From contig OX457026.1 in assembly GCA_949752745.1 (NCBI GenBank), positions 75,084,742 to 75,148,741 on the forward strand: DNA of 64,000 nt, written 5' to 3'. The notes beneath the pieces were generated by a model. That model was not told where the DNA came from. It searched no databases and saw only the letters and a program-made list of their open reading frames with translations. Within the stretch, counting starts at the first letter, position 1. Each line of letters begins with the position of its first letter. This DNA comes from Protula sp. h YS-2021 (taxonomy: Eukaryota > Annelida > Polychaeta > Sabellida > Serpulidae). Of the stretch, positions 1-12,145 are shown piece by piece. The position numbers and the translations under genes are program-made.

Positions 1-2785
1 ATGTATTGCAGCGGAAGTGCAACAAAAGCGCCTGGCGACCTGTCTTGCGGAGACTCGTACACTTAACTAGCCGATTGCTTTCTCTCTTTCCGCTTATGTA
101 AGCCGTGGCATTTTCATTCGTGATTGTTTAAAAAATTCAATTGTTCAAACACGTGCCTATATTTTAAGAGCACACAAGACCAATTAAACAGTATCTAAAC
201 ACAAACACATGCTCGCTATGACAGTACCTAATCAAGTTGTTTCACACCTACCTCATTATTTCGTTAATTGTGTTAAAATGGACAAACGCTGTAAAAGGGT
301 AAAACAAATCATATGTATAAATATAAAACCATGTCTTAAGAAGTAAAAACGTTCTATATCTTAACTATTTTACTGTATACTTTCTCTTTTGGGATCAGTG
401 TAGTATTATGCGTTGATATCAATTTCGGCTCCGTGGTGCATTTCTTGCCAATACGAAACTGATGCAAAACACGTCGTTGGATATTTGATGTGAAGTGAAC
501 CATTTTGTAATCTGTCGTTCTCATAATATCTACCTTCTGCTGTTTATGGTTTTAGAAATATAGCTATTACTGAGGAGGGATGGATGAGTCTCCTATCTAT
601 TTGGCCACGTTCGCCACAGATACTTTCCTGTGTCTAAGTATCACTTGTACAATTAATTTCACAATTAATTAGGCTCTGCCGATTATAAAATATTCTGCAT
701 TTTCTGCTTTCAGAATTGTTTTTTACTTCTAAAAGAATTGTTCTATAAATACTGGCAGCCAGTGCAACTTGTTCACGTTATTAATTATTTCCTTCTACCC
801 TTTTCAATTAATGCTTTACTTTGTGAGTCAACGCCATTGATACCACTTTCGTCACATTTACTTATCATTTCAGAATGCTTAACCTTATGTCCTCTATATC
901 CCCAAATACCTATTGTAATTTGCGAAAGAAGTTTTATTACCCTTTTTTAAATCTGTAACATGGTCATATAGTACACATGATTAGATTCTACAGCTTAAAT
1001 ATCTTTCTGTCATGCAAACTACTGACCATCCAAGTAATCCTTTGTCAATATTTTTATTAAATTTTTATCCGCACATGCACTCTAGAAAGCTCAAAAGTGT
1101 TTAATTCTACCTCCATACTCTCTGTGTTGGTTTTTTGTACCTCCAAAGACCAAGCCAAAACTGAAATGACTCCTCAGGATTTAGTTGTAAAGCAGAGAAT
1201 CCTGGTACACTGCTTCTATCAATTTCAGAGCTGGCCGTGTATTCCATACAGTATCGCTACGCTCACCTGCATTTACACGCGTTTATCATTTTTTATTTGG
1301 ACACCCATAATTTCTAAACACAGAGGAAAAAGAAACGCCGAAAGAGGGCAGTCTTGTTTAAAACCTCTATAGAGGTTGAACCAATGCGTTGCATGATGTT
1401 CCATTATACACATAACTTATGATATTTGTTCAACACTATTTAACCCATGTTCTGAAGTTTTTATCTAAGCTAAAAGTTTGCAAAACTGCGAAGAGGTTAG
1501 CCACTTAATCGAATCAAAAGCTATGCAGTATTCCAGAACGGTCTTCAATTTCACAGAGTTCTGTAAAATGCTCAGTAACTTCTATATTTCCCGCTATGTA
1601 CCTCCCTTTCATGAAACCCGGTCGTGATGAATTGAGCTATATTTTTGGGATCTGTTTTGTTTTAAAAACACCGCCTGCGACCTCATTCGCAAAACTGTAC
1701 AGCTAACAGATTCTTTTACCCTCCGTTGAAACAAACAATGTTTTAGATGTTACTTGATCTTTCAAGTGAAAAAGAATTCCACCTAAAATTAATCGTACGA
1801 TATAGTTTAACCAGCTGATATTCGCCACCGAGGGTAAGTGACTTTTTAATACGGCTGCAGCTTGGTAATACCATTAATAGCATGGATTGTTTTTGCTCTT
1901 GTTTTGTGAATATGACCCGTGAAATTAAAACGGTATTTTCTTACAATAGGCGTTGTTTGGTTCTAGCGGGGTGGACATTTTTTACAATAATCACAATAAT
2001 CAATTGTAATCATGAATTTTTGACAGCAGATGAGTTGATGCTGGATTTTTTAAATTTAGAAACAGGGCACCGGTGTGAATTTCAGTTCTTATATAATTTT
2101 GATGTTGTATTCTCACCTATCAGTAACGCGTTCAAGAGGGTATGAAGAAGGCTGTGATTTTACTGATATCCAAAGACACAAGAAATCCTCGATAAAGCCT
2201 CCTTTTTCCAATACCAATAAGTCCATATCTGCAGGATTATCGGATTCTCTTCAGAGGTAATCCAGATGTTATGTCACTATCATTTGTGACATCGTAAATC
2301 CAGCATGACCTGGACGATTTGCAATAAAAAATGTGCTTGTCAAGAATCGCGACTCTTTCGTTTAGGATCGATATTTTTGCAACAAAATAAACCTTTTGTG
2401 CTTTCGTTTTATGACCACCGCAAAGCGAAAGTGAAACGTGCGAATGAGGATATTTTGCGCAGCTTGTGGACCAATCTACAAAACACTTATGGTCGATTGC
2501 TGGCATGAATCAAGATATGATTCCATAGTATTAAGAGAAAATCTATACAGTATGTACGAAAAATTATTGCTCGTTTAACAGACATGCGATTAACATATGG
2601 TTGCAATATGTTTTTTTTTTATTTTACACATGCTGTCGCAGCATGTGTTTTGTCAGCTTCTGATCACCAATAACGCCTTGACTACAAGAATGGCAACACG
2701 TGTTAAGAAAAAGTATCAAAAAAAAAAAAAAACAACGATTTTCCTTTGCATGTAAAAATTTTCCAACCGTCCTTACTTTTTTATA
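1..2785. other. AT-rich non-coding sequence
   Basis: No supported gene. Open frames here are shorter than 95 codons, several begin at non-ATG codons, and none has a recognisable motif. No clear tandem array or inverted repeat was seen by eye, apart from short A/T runs around 2611 and 2717. Confidence 0.5.
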
Positions 2786-2870
2786 TTACTATGTTTTATA
2801 TGACAACACCGTATTTATTATGACAACGCCGTGTTTTATGTGACAACGCCATGTTTTATATGACTGCACA
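2786..2870. repeat. 20-bp tandem repeat, about 4 copies
   Basis: Four imperfect units built on TGTTTTATRTGACAACRCCG follow one another, the last one degraded (TGACTGCACAG). It is a small minisatellite with no coding potential. Confidence 0.75.
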
Positions 2871-4861
2871 GTCGGAAATATTTGCTCTCGTTCTTCTTCA
2901 TGGCAGTTACGCCTGCGAGGAAGGAGCCAGAGAGGTGCACTAAATCTCTCATCTTTGCGCCTTGCAAGGGTTAATAGTGAATCTGATTTGGGGCTGTATT
3001 TCCTTTACCTGTATCCACCAACGCAATGGGTGTCATTTCAAGTGGTCAATGTATCAGTTACATTTTGATCAATACACAAGATAATTATTGAAATTTAAGT
3101 GCGGTTATAAAAAAGTTCAACTTACATTTAACTAAAATGAAAATTTGATCCATAATATCCAGCAGTTGGGTTTCAATTTTTCCTTTCAGGTCAGATCTTA
3201 GATTAATAAGGACTCGAATAGTTCAAACTATAAAAAATAGCAATAAATGAAATTAAAGCCTTTCTATTTGTTTTACAAATGAAAAACCATAATGTGTTGA
3301 CTTTGTTTAATTAGATATAAAGTATCATCCTAGAGGGCATAAAAATAAAAAGTTTCAGGTTTCAATAAAAAGTTTTAAATCATTCTACACCATTGTTTAT
3401 GTTTCCCTTATTTATAATAAGTAATTGCGCGATCACAATGGATTTTGTTTTACTTGATATCATAACCCCATATTAACTTCGAAATTTATACCACAAGTAA
3501 TTAGATAAAAGGAGCCAAATCTTAAGATCTTGGAAATTAAAACACCAATTTTAACAGACAGTGAATAGAATTAGGTCGGGAGAATCAAAAGCAGGTTTGC
3601 CAGCATAACAATCCCATGCTGCGACTGTGCCTAAAATTAAATTATTAACAGAAGTATTTTTTATTTTACTGCGCTATGTGTACTCAGATGTCTTCACTGC
3701 GTTTAGGCAAATGAAATCACCACAAGTGGCCCAGCTGTGAGGATAATCTTATACAGTGTTTGCCACCACAGTGGATTCAGTAGAACATATTTGATCATCC
3801 ATTCATTGAGATCATCCCGTAGAGAATCTTTCTTTGCCATCTTTGCCGACTAATATCTTAAGGACAAAAAAAAATAGTGCTAATTCTGTCTGAGAGTAAA
3901 ATTGGTACAAGAACAGAGCCACTGCCAAATGTAACATAAAAGCAAATCGCAAAGAAGCAATCTGTCTAGTCACTCACTGGTAAAAAAACCCTTGATTTTA
4001 GATCCTTTGTGTAAGTTGATGATTAGTGATTTGTAAAATGCGAAGGTTGACGCCGCTGTCACGCAAAACAATCCCCGGATGTGCTCCCCCCCCCCACCTC
4101 CCAAAATTCTACGTAATGTTTTTGTGAAGTGAAGCAATAAAGGGCGTAGTTGCGTGTGTCTGTTGGTGGACAGTGCCAAAGACCTTCACGTTTTACCCAA
4201 ATGCAATCAAGCTCAAAACGCACATCAATAAAGAAAACCTTTTTTTTTTTAAAAAGTCTTTAGAATCAGATACAAAAAGCCCTGAGCTTTTTATTGCGGC
4301 ACGCCCGATGTAATTTTAGCACTCCTAACGAATAAAAACAAAATGACATTTATTACATCAAGCTGACATGCCCGAAAAGTGATTCTTGTCATATCTGCTT
4401 GACAGACTCCAAGCACTACTACTTTAAAAAAAAAAACCTGCCAGGACTTACAGAATTACCAGTTTTCACAAATTAGCCGCAATGCAACTCTTGCATAAAT
4501 AATTTCTTGTTTTTTTTGTTAAGTTATTTAAGGTCATTTGGAGGGCATCGCTTTCCAAACGCTGTAACAACATTTATAGCGCCTAACCAGCGTAATAACT
4601 ATGGACTATAGACTTTATACATGAAGTCCCCTTAACACTTCAAGACATGAGGACTTGCGGGCATGAGGAGAGTAATCTAGAAATAAGTGAATTCAGACAC
4701 TCTTTTTTTTTTAACCAGGAGAACATAAAGTGTGATTTTTAATTACTGTGTGGGGTATGTTATACATAATAACATGCCAATGTATTACGTAATATTAATG
4801 AACGTGTAGAGAGACGATGAGAAGGAAAGTAGATGTCACAGAGTCTTCAGACTTGTGGACC

Positions 4862-4862
<1 letters not shown>
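2871..4862. other. AT-rich non-coding sequence
   Basis: No gene or strong repeat was recognised. It contains short homopolymer runs (for example C at 4087-4095 and A near 4425) and ends at a 36-base T run. Confidence 0.45.

Positions 4863-4898
<36 letters not shown>
4863..4898. repeat. poly(T) tract, 36 bases
   Basis: An uninterrupted run of 36 T. It could be the tail of a minus-strand retroposed sequence or simple slippage; no flanking target duplication was recognised. A G13 run follows at 5100-5112. Confidence 0.8.
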
Positions 4899-4900
<2 letters not shown>

Positions 4901-4974
4901 AACGTATCGTTGTTTAATTGGTGGAAAGACATTTTTGATACACAAGATACAAAACACAAATTTGGCACTTACTC

Positions 4975-5290
4975 CTAGGGATGGGGTGGGGTTGGGGCAC
5001 TTTGTATCTCATGAGTCACCATGCGTGCCTAAAAAACGCGGAGAAAGGGGGAAATTTTGAGACCAGACGCGGTCCGCGTTGAGTGCCAATTTCGTTAAAG
5101 GGGGGGGGGGGGATATTTTCATTCACTGCTCCGCGTTTCCTACAAAAGGAGGTCATTTCGGAATTTCACTCTGTGTTTTCTTTTAAAAAGATGGTATTAT
5201 TTCAAAATTAGCACTCCGCGTTTGGGGATTGCTGTAAAAAAACATGGGCACGCATGGTAACTAGTTGGTACGTGACTGGCCCTTCCTGGG
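4975..5290 (+). mobile_element. small inverted-repeat (MITE-like) element, copy 1
   Basis: One of four related copies in the window. The left end reads GGGGTTGGGGCACTT followed by CACCATGCGTGCC, and the right end has CACGCATGGTAACTAG then TTGGTACGTGACTGG, which is its imperfect inverse. The interior carries AACGCGGAGAAAGGGG, then GACGCGGTCCGCG, then CACTCCGCGTTT, the diagnostic words of the family. There is no coding frame. The class (MITE or other non-autonomous DNA element) is inferred from the inverted ends, the small size and the copy number. Target duplications were not resolved. Confidence 0.6.
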
Positions 5291-5336
5291 CATCCCCACT
5301 CTACCCTGCATAGCAGTATAGCAATAAAACCAGAAA

Positions 5337-5615
5337 AAGAACGCATACAAGAATGTACACAAGGATGTGTACAAGGATGTATACAAAGATATACACAAGA
5401 ATGTAGACAAGAACGCACACAAGGGCGCACAGAATACTGTGCACAAGAACGTATATAAGAATGTGCACAAAAATGTACACAAGAACCTACACAAGAATAC
5501 ACACAAGAACATTCACAAGAATGTACACAAGAACGCACACAAGAACTCGCACAAGAATGTACACAAGAACGCACACAAGAACTCGCACAAGAATGTACAC
5601 AAGAACGCACTGCTA
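5337..5615. repeat. 12-bp minisatellite (ACAAGAATGTAC-type)
   Basis: About 23 units of a 12-bp motif (ACAAGAAYGYAC and variants). The last third is organised as a 36-bp higher-order unit made of AATGTAC, AACGCAC and AACTCGC sub-units. Because 12 is a multiple of three, open frames run through it on both strands, giving low-complexity Lys/Asn/His or Cys/Ser/Val strings. These are by-products of the repeat and are not annotated as genes. Confidence 0.88.
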
Positions 5616-5844
5616 CTCATGCTCTATGATGTAGCAACAAATTATGTAATTTCAGGGCAGCAAAGGGGGACGTATTACATCTCTTGAATAAATAAATTTC
5701 GATTCCTCTAAAAGCAGAGAAGTAGGATATTGACATACTTTGATTGCAACTTTTGATGAATTGTTTTTAACACCAGGAAGCGGATATTTAAAATATCTGA
5801 TAAAAATTGAAATGTATCAAAATTTTATGTTGGTGAGCAAACGG

Positions 5845-5925
5845 TACGATTTCCCACTATTTGGTGAGCAAACGACCGTTGAGCAAATGACCAACGAGCA
5901 AATGACCGGGGAGGAAATGAGGTGA
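5845..5925. repeat. GAGCAAAYGACC short tandem repeat
   Basis: Four to five imperfect units built on GAGCAAAYGACC lie in direct order, ending in GAGGAAATGAGG. No coding signal. Confidence 0.6.
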
Positions 5926-7279
5926 ACCCCGTTGTGCTGGACTGTCAAGATTCATCTGTGAATAATCTGACAACCTTTTATTTTTATAATGCACATGGGT
6001 ACTCAATGTTTTAAACCGCAAAAGTCCTCTTGGGTTCTAACAAAAAGTTCATAACTTATAGAGGGTGAACCGGGGCGTGAACATTTTCACATTTCAACCT
6101 TTATAAGACCCTTCTTTTATGCGCAACAAAATTACCAAAAAATCAGTTGAACAAGTCGTGTAACGAGTGTGATCAATCGGATGAATCTTACTCCTTCATT
6201 AGATATCTAATGACCTTTTCATTTCTGAGCGTTCTCCGACTTCCAGACCAGGCAAAAGAAAACAACTTTTGAAAGCTCCTTTTTTTTTTTTTTTTTTTTT
6301 TTTTGTTTTTTTTTTTTTGTTTTTTTTTTTTTTTTTGCCATGTTTAGTTGGGCTTTTCTAAAGCTATTTCTTGAGCTCCCGGTGTGCCTTTTTCAGTTTC
6401 GTGACGTATTACAGGCCTAAAACTAATTTGCGATGTTCACGATGCTTGGTTATTGGAGGGCCAATCAGCTAAAAAAAACAAGTACAATAAAGAGCACAGG
6501 AAAGCATTCAAACGGAATGTTATGAGCAGCATGCAATTTAGAAATGGTGATCATTTCTTTTTATTTTATTTTATTTATTTATTTATTTTTCTTGTTGAAT
6601 AAGCATGAATTATTGAGGGGCATGTCAAAACTAGATGTTCTGTGTGCACTAAACGCTAATGGTTTTATGGTTTTGCTATTAACTTTTCCCCAGTGTTTTT
6701 ACGAATGCAATGACTTTATACTGTCACCAGAGAGTCGTCAACACTTCTCACCATTAACCTCAAGTGTACTCTTGTAATTGGCACGTGTTGCAATACGTTG
6801 TTTCTGTTTTGCCAAAAATGTAGCGGGAAACAAGAGTTGGGGGTGGGAGAGGGGTGTTTACGATGAAGATTTTGTTTTCAATCGCTGAATGAAAACTGGT
6901 GATGTTTAAGCTGTTCAGAATCACTCCTCCCTTTTTAAAAGTTTTTTTTAAATGAATCTTTCATGTGAATCTTTGATATCGCCTGTAAAAATTCACAGAC
7001 GTGATTTATACTTGGACAAAAAATTATTCATTAATTTTAATATATAAGAACAACAATGAATTGCGTACGTTATAAATTGCATGAAGGGTGTAATACACAT
7101 TCGGTAGAATCAAACAGATCTTTTTATGGTGGTTGATGATAAATGGCGTGTCTTAAACACGCGCAAAAAATGACAGGACAGTCATGAATTCTGATGAATG
7201 GTCATGTACTTGACCGAATGCTGTTTCGCTATACCCGAAACATACATACTTGCGAAAGCTGCCAACTCTTTTGTCGCTG
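5926..7279. other. non-coding with T-rich and TTTA simple repeats
   Basis: Holds an interrupted poly(T) stretch at about 6282-6336 and a TTTTA/TTTA simple repeat at about 6558-6590. No gene recognised. Confidence 0.5.
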
Positions 7280-7410
7280 AAAGAAGGGTGTTTAAGAGCA
7301 CCGAGCTCTGCCTTATCTTATAGAAGTGGGATTCGAAAACGCGGTCACATCCTGAGGCAGTGCTCAAATAGCGTTGCCCACCAAACGCAAGGCAAGGGAG
7401 GTCCACTAAG
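7280..7410 (-). mobile_element. possible tRNA-derived SINE fragment
   Basis: Read on the minus strand there is a B-box-like TTTTCGAATCCCAC (7326-7339). About 25-30 bases before it lies a weak A-box-like TGGGCAACGCT (around 7370-7380), and after it GAGCTCGGTGCTCTTAAAC, which resembles the conserved body found downstream of the tRNA-like head in many animal SINEs. There is no clear tail. The spacing is plausible for a pol III internal promoter, but both boxes are degenerate, so this is tentative. Confidence 0.3.
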
Positions 7411-7506
7411 ATGACCTCTCACAACTGCCTGGTGCTCATGTGAAGACGAAATACACACGTGAACACACAGACGACAGTTCTCTCCACACAAGTCTTTACA
7501 CTTCAA

Positions 7507-8475
7507 GGTGACATGCAATACAGATCACCAAAATTCCGGAACAGTATGCCACACAAACACATCAACCTGTGGGTTAGTATACCACACAAATGTTCCAATA
7601 TTCCGGGATAGTATACCACACAAATGTTCCAATATTCCGGGAGAGTATACCACACAAATGTTCCAATATTCCGGGAGAGTATACCACAAAAATGTTCCAA
7701 TATTCCGGGATAGCATACCACACAAATGTTCCAATATTCCGGGAGAGTATACCACACAAATGTTCCAATATTCCGGGATAGTATACCACACAAATGTTCC
7801 AGTATTCCGGGATAGTATACCACACAAATGTTCCAATATTCCGGGAGAGTATACCACACAAATATTCCAATATTCCGGGATAGTAGACTACACAAATGTT
7901 CCAATATTCCGGGATAGTAGACCACACAAATGTTCCAATATTCCGGGAGAATATACCACACAAATGTTCCAATATTCCGGGATAGTATACCACACAAAAG
8001 TTCCAATATTCCGGGAGAGTATACCACACAAATGTTCCAATATTCCGGGAGAGTATACCACACAAATGTTCCAATATTCCGGGATGGTATACTACACAAA
8101 TGTTCCAGTATTCCGGGATAGTATACCACACAAATGTTCCAATATTCCGGGAGAGTATACCACACAAATCTTCCAATATTCCGGGAGAGTATACAACACA
8201 AATCTTCCAGTATTCCGGGATAGCATACCACACAAATGTTCCAATGCGGGAAAGTGTATCACACAAATACCCCTGAATTCTGGGAGAGTATACGTCACAA
8301 ATACACCCAACTGCGGAATAACATACCACACAAAAAATATTGCTGGAGAGTATAGCACGCAAATATCCCACACTGTAAAATAGTACGCCACACACATACG
8401 TCAAACTCCGAGATAGCATACAACACAAACATGCCAAAAACCATAGAAATACGGTAAATTCTGGGATAATATATT
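7507..8475. repeat. 34-bp minisatellite, about 20 clean copies plus degenerate edges
   Basis: The core at about 7577-8255 is made of 34-bp units that start GTATACCACACAAATG and end TTCCGGGATA or TTCCGGGAGA. Units alternate irregularly between the GATA and GAGA versions. Degenerate units extend to both sides. Because 34 leaves remainder 1 on division by three, each reading frame cycles through all phases. This explains the long open frames (up to about 310 codons) on both strands, which share one 34-residue period. I see no reason to call a protein. Confidence 0.92.
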
Positions 8476-8857
8476 CTTGGGTTAAGAACACGGGGTATGA
8501 GACCAATTCTCATCAGAATTATTTCACTTTTTTTATAGAACATCCAGGCAACAAGACCGCCGCCCAACGGAGACCACTTTTATCCATTTCTAAAGCTGGT
8601 CTTATTTTTAAGGTTTTTGGTAATGTCAAATGTCTCCGTTGAAACGAGTATTCCGAACAGAAAGTGAAACTCATCTGTGACCAAAGAATACAGCACTTAC
8701 CGACACGACTTACCTCTAAACAGTGTGTGCCAAATCGTCCTACTCATGTGGGAACAGACTTCATCCAAGCTTGCTTTCCCACCGCAATTACCTTAAACCA
8801 AACCGTCAGTAAAAACCACTGCAGTATTTTCATTTACTGAAATAATCATGGACGCCC

Positions 8858-9095
8858 AGGAGCGGCCACTTACGTACCAACTGGTTACCTTGCATGTTCA
8901 TAACTTTATTAGAGGACCCCTAAACGCAGAGTTCTGTGTTTGATATATTACCCCATTTTTAAACAAACACGAAGAACAGTTCTGAAAGAACCCGTCTTTG
9001 CGTCTGGCCTCAAAATTACCCCTTTCTCCGCATGTTTTGTGACATGCATAGTAACCCATATGATACCACGTGACCCCCTCCCCCACCCCCGAGCA
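8858..9095 (-). mobile_element. small inverted-repeat (MITE-like) element, copy 2
   Basis: Reverse-orientation copy of the family at 4975-5290. On the plus strand it opens with GGCCACTTACGTACCAACTG and GTTACCTTGCATG, and closes with ATGCATAGTAACCC, then CACGTGACCCCCTCCCC. Words such as AAATTACCCCTTTCTCCGC are the complement of the family interior. No coding frame. Confidence 0.55.
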
Positions 9096-9609
9096 TGGAC
9101 GAGAGATCTATTCTAATTTGTTTTTGGACGTGGATGACTTTTTTCGGTGGGGTGGAGAACAAGCTGACTCACTTACGTCTATAGTGGCCAATTTTCATTT
9201 GTGTTACACAAACAGTTGTAAAAACAAAGGAAGCATTAATACAATTGTTCAGCCATTGTATGGTCCGCTTCATCATAATCTCGTCATCGTTTCTTGTCCA
9301 CTAGCGACAAGAGTATGTTAGACAATTACGGTGCCATCAATGGGACATACACTTGTTTAATCTCATCATTTTTTTTTTTAGAAATACATTATTTACATTG
9401 AAATGCACGTTTTAATGTGCAAGACACAAAACTGGAACGTAGACAGTAAACGTATTGGCACACCATGCCTGAGCATTTTGTTGACACTCGTGTGGCATAT
9501 ATTAGCTTTGTAGGTGAGTTTTTTTTCACACTGAAAGATATGGAAGGCATAAGGTACGGCATATGACAAATGGTGGGTATGTTACAAGACTTATACTATA
9601 TAAACCCTT

Positions 9610-9700
9610 CCCAGAGAGACCTTGAGTCGGATCAACGTTGGGTCAACGATGTTTATGGAAGTCGAAACATTGTCTACCTTCCGACGTGGAATTACCCCTT
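9610..9700. repeat. ACGTTG/GACGT-rich dispersed repeat, short copy
   Basis: Contains repeated AACGTTG, CAACG and CCGACGT words (ATCAACGTTGGGTCAACG and later CCTTCCGACGTGG). The same word set and the GGAAGTCGAAACA-like phrase recur in inverse or diverged form at 28790-28990. It is non-coding. Confidence 0.4.
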
Positions 9701-9749
9701 AACCCGCCCTTAGGTCCAGTAACGCAGTGTATACTTTCTTTCAATATAA

Positions 9750-9883
<134 letters not shown>

Positions 9884-10339
9884 GTTATTGTCTGTGTCTA
9901 CATGTGGAATACGTTTCTGTACACATGGTGCTTCCGTAACCAGTTCTGCACCCAGATTGGTCTACAATTACGCATGGAGTAAATTGTTTGTCGTTTTGCA
10001 TGCTATCCAGAATTGAACTTGTCGAGAGTAATTTTACCAGAAAATAAAAAATAAAATAGTTTTCTACGTCAGCAAGAAAATGGCATCAATGCCGTAATAA
10101 ATGTGCCATTTTAAAGCCGTAAGTGGTTTGAGTATTTTTTCATGGGAATTAATTTCAGACCAATAGGTCACGATCTATCGGCAAGAAATAATAATTGCAT
10201 TGATTAATGAGAATTATGCCACACGGCCACCGTAAATCTAAAATACTGAACCAAAAATGCACCCGGCGAAAACAAGGCTTTAATGTTGCATATTTCACAA
10301 CTTTGATTAATTGTAATATGTTTTTTTTTTTATATTTTT

Positions 10340-10950
10340 ACCATAACTGTACGGGTGTCATTGATAACTAAACCCACAGATTTAGATCACACCTGTACAC
10401 CTCGTCATTGATAACTAAAACACAGGTTTAGACCATAACTATACACCCCGTCATTCATAAAATCATTAAACCATCAGATTTAGACCATAACTGCACATCC
10501 CGTCATTGATAATTAAACAACCAGATTTAGACCATAACTGCACATCCCGTCATTGATAACTAAACCACCAGATTTAGACCATAACTGCACATCCCGTCAT
10601 TGATAGCTAAACCACAAGATTTAGACTATAACTGTACACCCCGTCATTTATAACTAAACCACCAGATTTAGACCATAACTGCACATCCCGTCATTGATAA
10701 CTAAACCACCAGATTTAGACCATAACTGCACATCCCGTCATTGATAACTAAACCACCAGATTTAGACCATAACTGCACATCCCGTCATTGATAACTAAAC
10801 CACCAGATTTAGACCATAACTGCACATCCCGTCATTGATAACTAAACCACCAGATTTAGACCATAACTGCACATCCCGTCATTGATAACTAAACCACCAG
10901 ATTTAGACCATAACTGCACAGCCCATTATTGATAACTAAACCAACAGATT
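10340..10950. repeat. 47-bp minisatellite, about 13 copies
   Basis: Units open GATAACTAAACCACCAG, continue ATTTAGACCATAACTGCACA and end TCCCGTCATT. The central six or seven units (about 10660-10920) are almost identical while both edges are diverged, the usual sign of recent amplification from the middle of an array. Non-coding. Confidence 0.93.
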
Positions 10951-11261
10951 TTGATTGAGAGCTTCAAGAAGAAACAGTTGCAACAAAATTGGGGTTAAAT
11001 TTTACTTATGTTGCCCATCACCTACTGATCTGATCTAAAAGACTTTAAAACTCGAATATGACTCTTCTAATGTCTGGATGTAAGGTTCTTATTTATAGTG
11101 TTGCTATTTTTAGTTCTGTGCATGAGACTGTCAAGAGCCCTTGGATGTTCAGATGTTCATTAATGAAAAGTAACGCCTCTCATATTCGAGTAATCCTAGA
11201 TGCCGGTTTTAACCATAGGCCGCTATAACAAAAGATAAATTTTCAAAAGGTGCTAAGTTTA

Positions 11262-11280
11262 TATATATATATATATATTT
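11262..11280. repeat. (AT)n tract at the outer edge of the inverted retrotransposon copy
   Basis: A short AT tract that runs directly into the element end (TTTATGATTTCAAG). It marks the left boundary of the minus-strand copy at 11277-12145, with the last few bases shared between tract and element. Confidence 0.8.
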
Positions 11281-12145
11281 ATGATTTCAAGCCGTCCTGT
11301 GAAGACGAAAAAAAACACGCAGGTGGGATTTTTATAAATTTCTTGTACCGCCAATGTTTAATTAATATATTTACAATTATTTAACATCCATACAATTACG
11401 CAACATCAGTACAATTACGTAACATCAATCCAATTACGTAACATCAATAATTGATAGATGTAAAACAATAAAGAAGAATTACATCACACATATTTATAAG
11501 AAAGAAAAAATATAATTCACTGATCCAAAATTTGTCTGGGGGTCAAACAAATTGAAATCCCCCACCGTAACAAAACAATATATGGAGGCGATGGGGCGGA
11601 GGAGGGATTTAAACAAATTTATTTCTTAGCTTAATTATATAAAATGTGTTACACGCGAGGAGAGTAAAATGAATGAGGTTGCTGAATGCTTAACAGCTAC
11701 CCTCATTGAGTACAGATAATTTTAGACCAATCAAATCAGAGGGACGGCTTATACATAAATCCGTCTAGGTCAGTGGGCGGACCTAAACGGCAATTTATGA
11801 TTTCAAGCCGTCCTGTGAACACGAAAAAAAAACACGCAGGTGGGATTTTTATAAATTTCTTGTACCGCCAATGTTTAATTAATATATTTACAATTATTTA
11901 ACATCCATACAATTACGCAACATCAGTACAATTACGTAACATCAATCCAATTACGTAACATCAATAATTGATAGATGTAAAACAATAAAGAAGAATTACA
12001 TCACACATATTTATAAGAAAGAAAAAATATAATTCACTGATCCAAAATTTGTCTGGGGGTCAAACAAATTGAAATCCCCACAGAAGAACCCCACAGACAA
12101 ACGGGCAATCACACTGTGAAAGACGGTACGCGAAAATATTTATCA
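11277..12145 (-). mobile_element. truncated Ngaro-like retrotransposon copy (3' end only, inverted)
   Basis: Read on the minus strand from 12145 this carries the last coding bases of a tyrosine recombinase, then B1 (12078-11793), A2 (11792-11607), a 45-bp spacer and B2 (11561-11277). It matches 16504-17370 of the full-length element in inverse orientation over about 865 bp with few differences. Variants such as CATCCA and CAATCC occur in both of its B repeats but in neither B repeat of the full-length copy, so it is a separate copy rather than a mirror duplication of its neighbour. Everything upstream of the final 13 or so recombinase codons is missing, and the break abuts an AT tract. Confidence 0.9.
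12079..12145 (-). pseudogene. 3' tail of a tyrosine recombinase gene (fragment)
   Basis: The minus strand encodes the C-terminal residues around the catalytic tyrosine (the DKYFRV region), a stop codon, and the short 3' stretch before B1. It is homologous to 16504-16570 of the intact recombinase gene. It has no function by itself and marks where the inverted copy was truncated. Confidence 0.85.

Noticed and set aside
5197..5687. Cys/Ser/Val-rich and His/Lys/Asn-rich open frames
   Set aside because: Direct translations of the 12-bp minisatellite; no start context, no domain, both strands open.
7503..8506. Open frames of 242-310 codons on both strands over the 34-bp repeat
   Set aside because: They follow from the repeat unit lacking stops and cycling through all phases; the translations are periodic and both strands are equally open.
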